A stretch of 64,000 nt of DNA from DASXKD01 sp963762735 (GTDB lineage Bacteria > Actinomycetota > Actinomycetes > Streptosporangiales > Streptosporangiaceae), in NCBI GenBank assembly GCA_963762735.1, contig CAVXMG010000024.1, positions 97,769-161,768 of the forward strand, written 5' to 3'. The number at the start of each line of letters is the position of its first letter. Position 1 is the first letter of the stretch. The position numbers were made by a program, and so were the translations under genes. The notes beneath the pieces are model-generated. The model was given only the letters and a program-made list of their open reading frames with translations, was not told the origin of the DNA and did not search any database. Shown here in pieces: positions 61,621 to 64,000 of the stretch.

Positions 61621-61989
61621 GTGCGCGAGTTCGGTGAACTTGAGATGGCCATCATGGACGTGATGTGGGCCGCCGAGAGCCCGTGCGTGGTGCGCGAGGT
61701 CCGGGAGCGGCTGCGGTACGACCGCCCGGTCGCGTACACGACCGTCATGACGGTGATGGACATCCTTTATCGCAAGGGCGTGCTGCAGCGTGTCAAGCAC
61801 GGCCGCGCCTGGCGGTACTGGCCCGTCGAGCAGCGTGAAGAGCATGACGCCCGGGTGATGACTGAGATCCTCCGCTCAGGTGGCGACGAGGAATTAACGA
61901 TGCGCCGGTTCCTGGAGCGTGTCAGCGACGACGAGATGGAACGGCTTCGCACCGCCGTACTCAACGCCGGCCGGGGCACATCATCCTGA
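61621..61989 (+). CDS. BlaI/MecI/CopY-family transcriptional regulator
   Basis: 122 residues from GTG 61621, with GGAGG nine bases upstream (an ATG at 61597 is possible). Winged helix: REFGELEMAIMDVMWAAESP, then VAYTTVMTVMDILYRKGVL and RAWRYWPVEQREEHDARVM, and a C-terminal dimerisation helix. In actinobacteria such genes are usually beside an M56 BlaR-type peptidase; none is within reach here, though the downstream gene is a different membrane protein. DNA target unknown. Confidence 0.9.
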   Translation: MREFGELEMAIMDVMWAAESPCVVREVRERLRYDRPVAYTTVMTVMDILYRKGVLQRVKHGRAWRYWPVEQREEHDARVMTEILRSGGDEELTMRRFLERVSDDEMERLRTAVLNAGRGTSS

Positions 61990-62130
61990 GCCGGAACAGT
62001 TCGGCACCTGCGCACCCTGCCGGATCGCCTCAGCTATAGCCCGCTCCACCGCTAGCATCACGGGCGTGACCGACTCCCCCTTGACCGCCCGTTCACGGAG
62101 TTCACGCCAAAGCCAGCCAGCGGGGCGGTC

Positions 62131-64000
62131 GTGAGCGCGGACAGCGGGCCGGGCGGGGGAGGCACCGCCTTGTTTGTTTCGCTTGCACGTGTGTCGCGCG
62201 GTGTGGCCTTCGCGCCCGCCGTGCGCGGTTATCCAGGCGGGATCGCCGGGTTGGCTGGCGACCCGGACGAATACGCGGCGGACCTGTCGTTCGGCGACGA
62301 CGATTCCTGGGAGCCCGCCGCGGCGGCCGAGCTGGACGACACTGCGGAGGCCGAGCCGGGGGACACGCTGGCGCAGGCCACGGCCGGAGCAGGCGCACCG
62401 GCTCCGGGCCAGCAGGCGCCCGGGCAGCCCGCTCCGGGCCGCAGGTGCCAGGCCCGCAGGTGCCGGGCCAGCAACTGCCGGGCGAACCGGGATCGCGCCC
62501 GTCGGCGCAGCCGGTGCCCGCCCCGCCGGTTTCTGTGTGGCAGCAGTCGGCCGCGGCATGGCAGGACGCGGGCATCGACTGGATGCGGCCCGCGGCGGCG
62601 GCAGCGCGTCCCGCTGGCGGAATCGCCGACGACGACCCGCGCACGGAACCGATCCCTGTCCTCACCGCGGACGGGTCTCCCCGCTTGGGCGGGACCGGGG
62701 ATCCCGCTGGGCGCCCGCAGGCGGAGCGCCCGCCGGCCAGCACCGGAACCGCGGCCGCGGCTGAGGCGAACGGGGCCGAAGCAGGTGCGGCTGAGACAGG
62801 TGCGTCGCCGGCCGCGGCGAGGGCAGGTACGCCGGGCGAGGTCACCGGATCTGGCCAGGATGGGCGGACCGCGGCTGACGCCGGTGCCGATCGGACTGCG
62901 AGCCCGGGGCCAATGGCAGGTGCCGGCACCGGCGGAGCTGGCGCCGGTGGAAACGCCGCCGCGGGCGCGACCGGACACGACGCACGAACCACTGGCGAGG
63001 CCCGGCCAGCGCAGGGCGGCGAGAGCCGCGGCACCGGCACCGGAATCGCGGCCGGCGCCGCCCGGGGCGGGACCACGGAGGCCGAGCCGGGCAAGAAGGC
63101 CAGTCCTTGGCAGCGCAAGGAGGCCGCTCCCCGCCAAGGCAACAAGGGGCAGGACGACAAGGCCGCTCCCGGACGGGGCAAGACCGCCAGGATGCGGCCG
63201 GGCAGGCGGGTCACGATCGTGGCCGTCGTCGCGCTCGTCCTCGTTGCCGGGACGCTGGCCGTCGTCGGCATCGCCCGTTCCGGCGGCGGGCCGTCCAAGC
63301 CGGAGTTCACGCTGGTCACCCCGTATCCGCCCGCCGTGGCGGCGGACACGGAACTGGCCGGCCGGACGGCCGGGGCCACCTCGCTGCTTGCGTCGCTGAC
63401 CGGGATAGCCGCGGCGGGCAAGACCGTCGTCGCCATCGGCGCGGAGCCCAGCCAGCCGGCCCCGGTGCCACTGATCCTGTTCTCCGCTGACGGTGGCCAC
63501 ACCTGGACCCGCGCGGCCCTGGCGGGCCCAGGCGCGGGGACCGGTGCGGAGACCGGCGCAGGAACCGGGGCCAGCCCCGGGATCGGCCAAGGCGCCGCCG
63601 AACCGGCTGGCCCGGGCCTCGCCACGGGTCCCGGAGCGGCCGGCTCGGGCAACGCGGTCGGCCCTGGCGCGGCCGGTGGCCTGGGCACCGCCCCGGTGCT
63701 GATCGCCCACGGAGGCAGCACCTGGCTGGCACTCGGCCAGTACGCCGCCTGGACCTCGCCCGACGGCAGGACCTGGCACCCGGCACCGGGCCTGCCCCCG
63801 GTGGCCGGGGACACGGTGCTCGGCCTGGCCGGCACCGGCACCGGGTTCGTGGCCGTCGGCGAGCACACCGGCGCCCAGCCGGGCCCCGTGGTGTGGACCT
63901 CATCGGCCGGGCGGCCCTGGCAGCGCTGGACCGGGCCGGCGCGCGGGCTCACCGCCCCCAGCGGGCACGTGACGGCCCTGCGCTGGGCCGCCGCCGAGAG
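62131..64000 (+). CDS. Membrane-anchored protein with disordered N-terminus and BNR-like repeats, partial and frameshifted
   Basis: Runs off the window. GTG 62131 opens a frame (VSADSGPGGGGTALFVSLAR; DPDEYAADLSFGDDDSWEP). One missing base near 62440 (ctccgggccgcagg) leads into the frame used to the end: about 250 Pro/Ala/Gly-rich residues, a membrane helix VTIVAVVALVLVAGTLAVVG at 63213-63272, then an extracellular part with Asp-box-like repeats (FSADGGHTWTRAAL; WTSPDGRTWHPAPG; TGTGFVAVGEHTG). BNR repeats form beta-propellers. Glycan hydrolase activity is not implied, since catalytic residues are not visible. Probably a single-pass, type II-like surface protein. Confidence 0.72.

Noticed and set aside
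62102..63952. Minus-strand 616-residue Pro/Ala-rich ORF
   Set aside because: Antisense of the disordered membrane protein; the plus strand encodes a transmembrane helix and Asp-box repeats, the minus strand nothing recognisable.
1..64000. Candidate defence or mobile genetic island
   Set aside because: No integrase, transposase, restriction, toxin-antitoxin or phage gene; gene content and composition are those of a core chromosomal segment.

Overview
The window is high-GC chromosomal DNA, mostly core genome, from an actinomycete. Four things point to this: WhiB1, PdtaS, SigR/RsrA and a Kgd-type fused 2-oxoglutarate decarboxylase; nickel superoxide dismutase with its SodX maturase; protein O-mannosyltransferase; and frequent GTG/TTG starts with ATGA/GTGA overlaps. 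Several blocks resemble conserved Streptomyces/Mycobacterium neighbourhoods: aroA-rsgA-hisN, sigR-rsrA, pdtaS/whiB1/lipid kinase, and kgd with DUF6104. NHL- and BNR-repeat surface proteins and solo DUF397 genes suit a Streptosporangiales-like lineage, but genus is not resolved. No tRNA, rRNA, CRISPR array, transposase, integrase or phage gene was seen.

Layout. 0-1.3 kb: 3' end of an NHL-repeat protein. 1.7-3.4 kb: YCII protein and ECF42-type sigma factor. 3.4-6.5 kb: stand-alone sacsin/Hsp90-like ATPase. 6.8-10 kb: exporter made of a membrane-domain/ATPase fusion plus a permease. 10.5-21.2 kb: oligopeptide ABC operon on the minus strand (dppA, B, C and a fused DF), a distant second dppB copy, and between them pmt, a nitronate monooxygenase-like gene and a phosphoesterase. 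21.8-27.7 kb: DUF397, CtaG-like, SDR, CBS, hisN, rsgA and aroA. 27.9-36.4 kb: SRAP, DksA/TraR, methyltransferase, sigR-rsrA, two HD proteins, biotin carboxylase, biotin carrier protein and a BsaP-like protein. 36.9-41.4 kb: MFS exporter, reductase, thioesterase, ThDP enzyme. 41.4-45.6 kb: DUF3311/symporter pair, bioB, GntR regulator. 45.9-51.1 kb: pdtaS, whiB1, lipid kinase, rsbW-sigF. 51.2-55.7 kb: sodN/sodX, amino-acid permease, CGNR regulator, alcohol dehydrogenase-like gene. 55.9-64 kb: PadR regulator with a long helical insert, DUF6104, kgd, BlaI-type regulator, and a membrane-anchored BNR-like protein cut by the window end.

Themes. Biotin supply and use are represented by bioB, a BsaP-like accessory protein, a biotin carboxylase and a biotin carrier protein. 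Redox stress is covered by the SigR/RsrA thiol switch, with a matching autoregulatory promoter, and by Ni-SOD with its protease. General stress and redox/second-messenger control are represented by RsbW-SigF, WhiB1 with a CRP-like site, and an HD-GYP protein.

Caution on quality. At least a dozen conserved genes, including aroA, are interrupted by single-base shifts, nearly all one extra base in or beside short G/C runs. These look like uncorrected assembly indels rather than biological decay, so affected genes are annotated as single CDS spans with the shift noted. I found no convincing undescribed multi-gene system. The most worthwhile leads are the BsaP/biotin context, the membrane-ATPase ABC fusion, the tandem active/degenerate HD pair, the PadR-helix protein with its palindrome, and the intergenic repeat family flanking sigR-rsrA.
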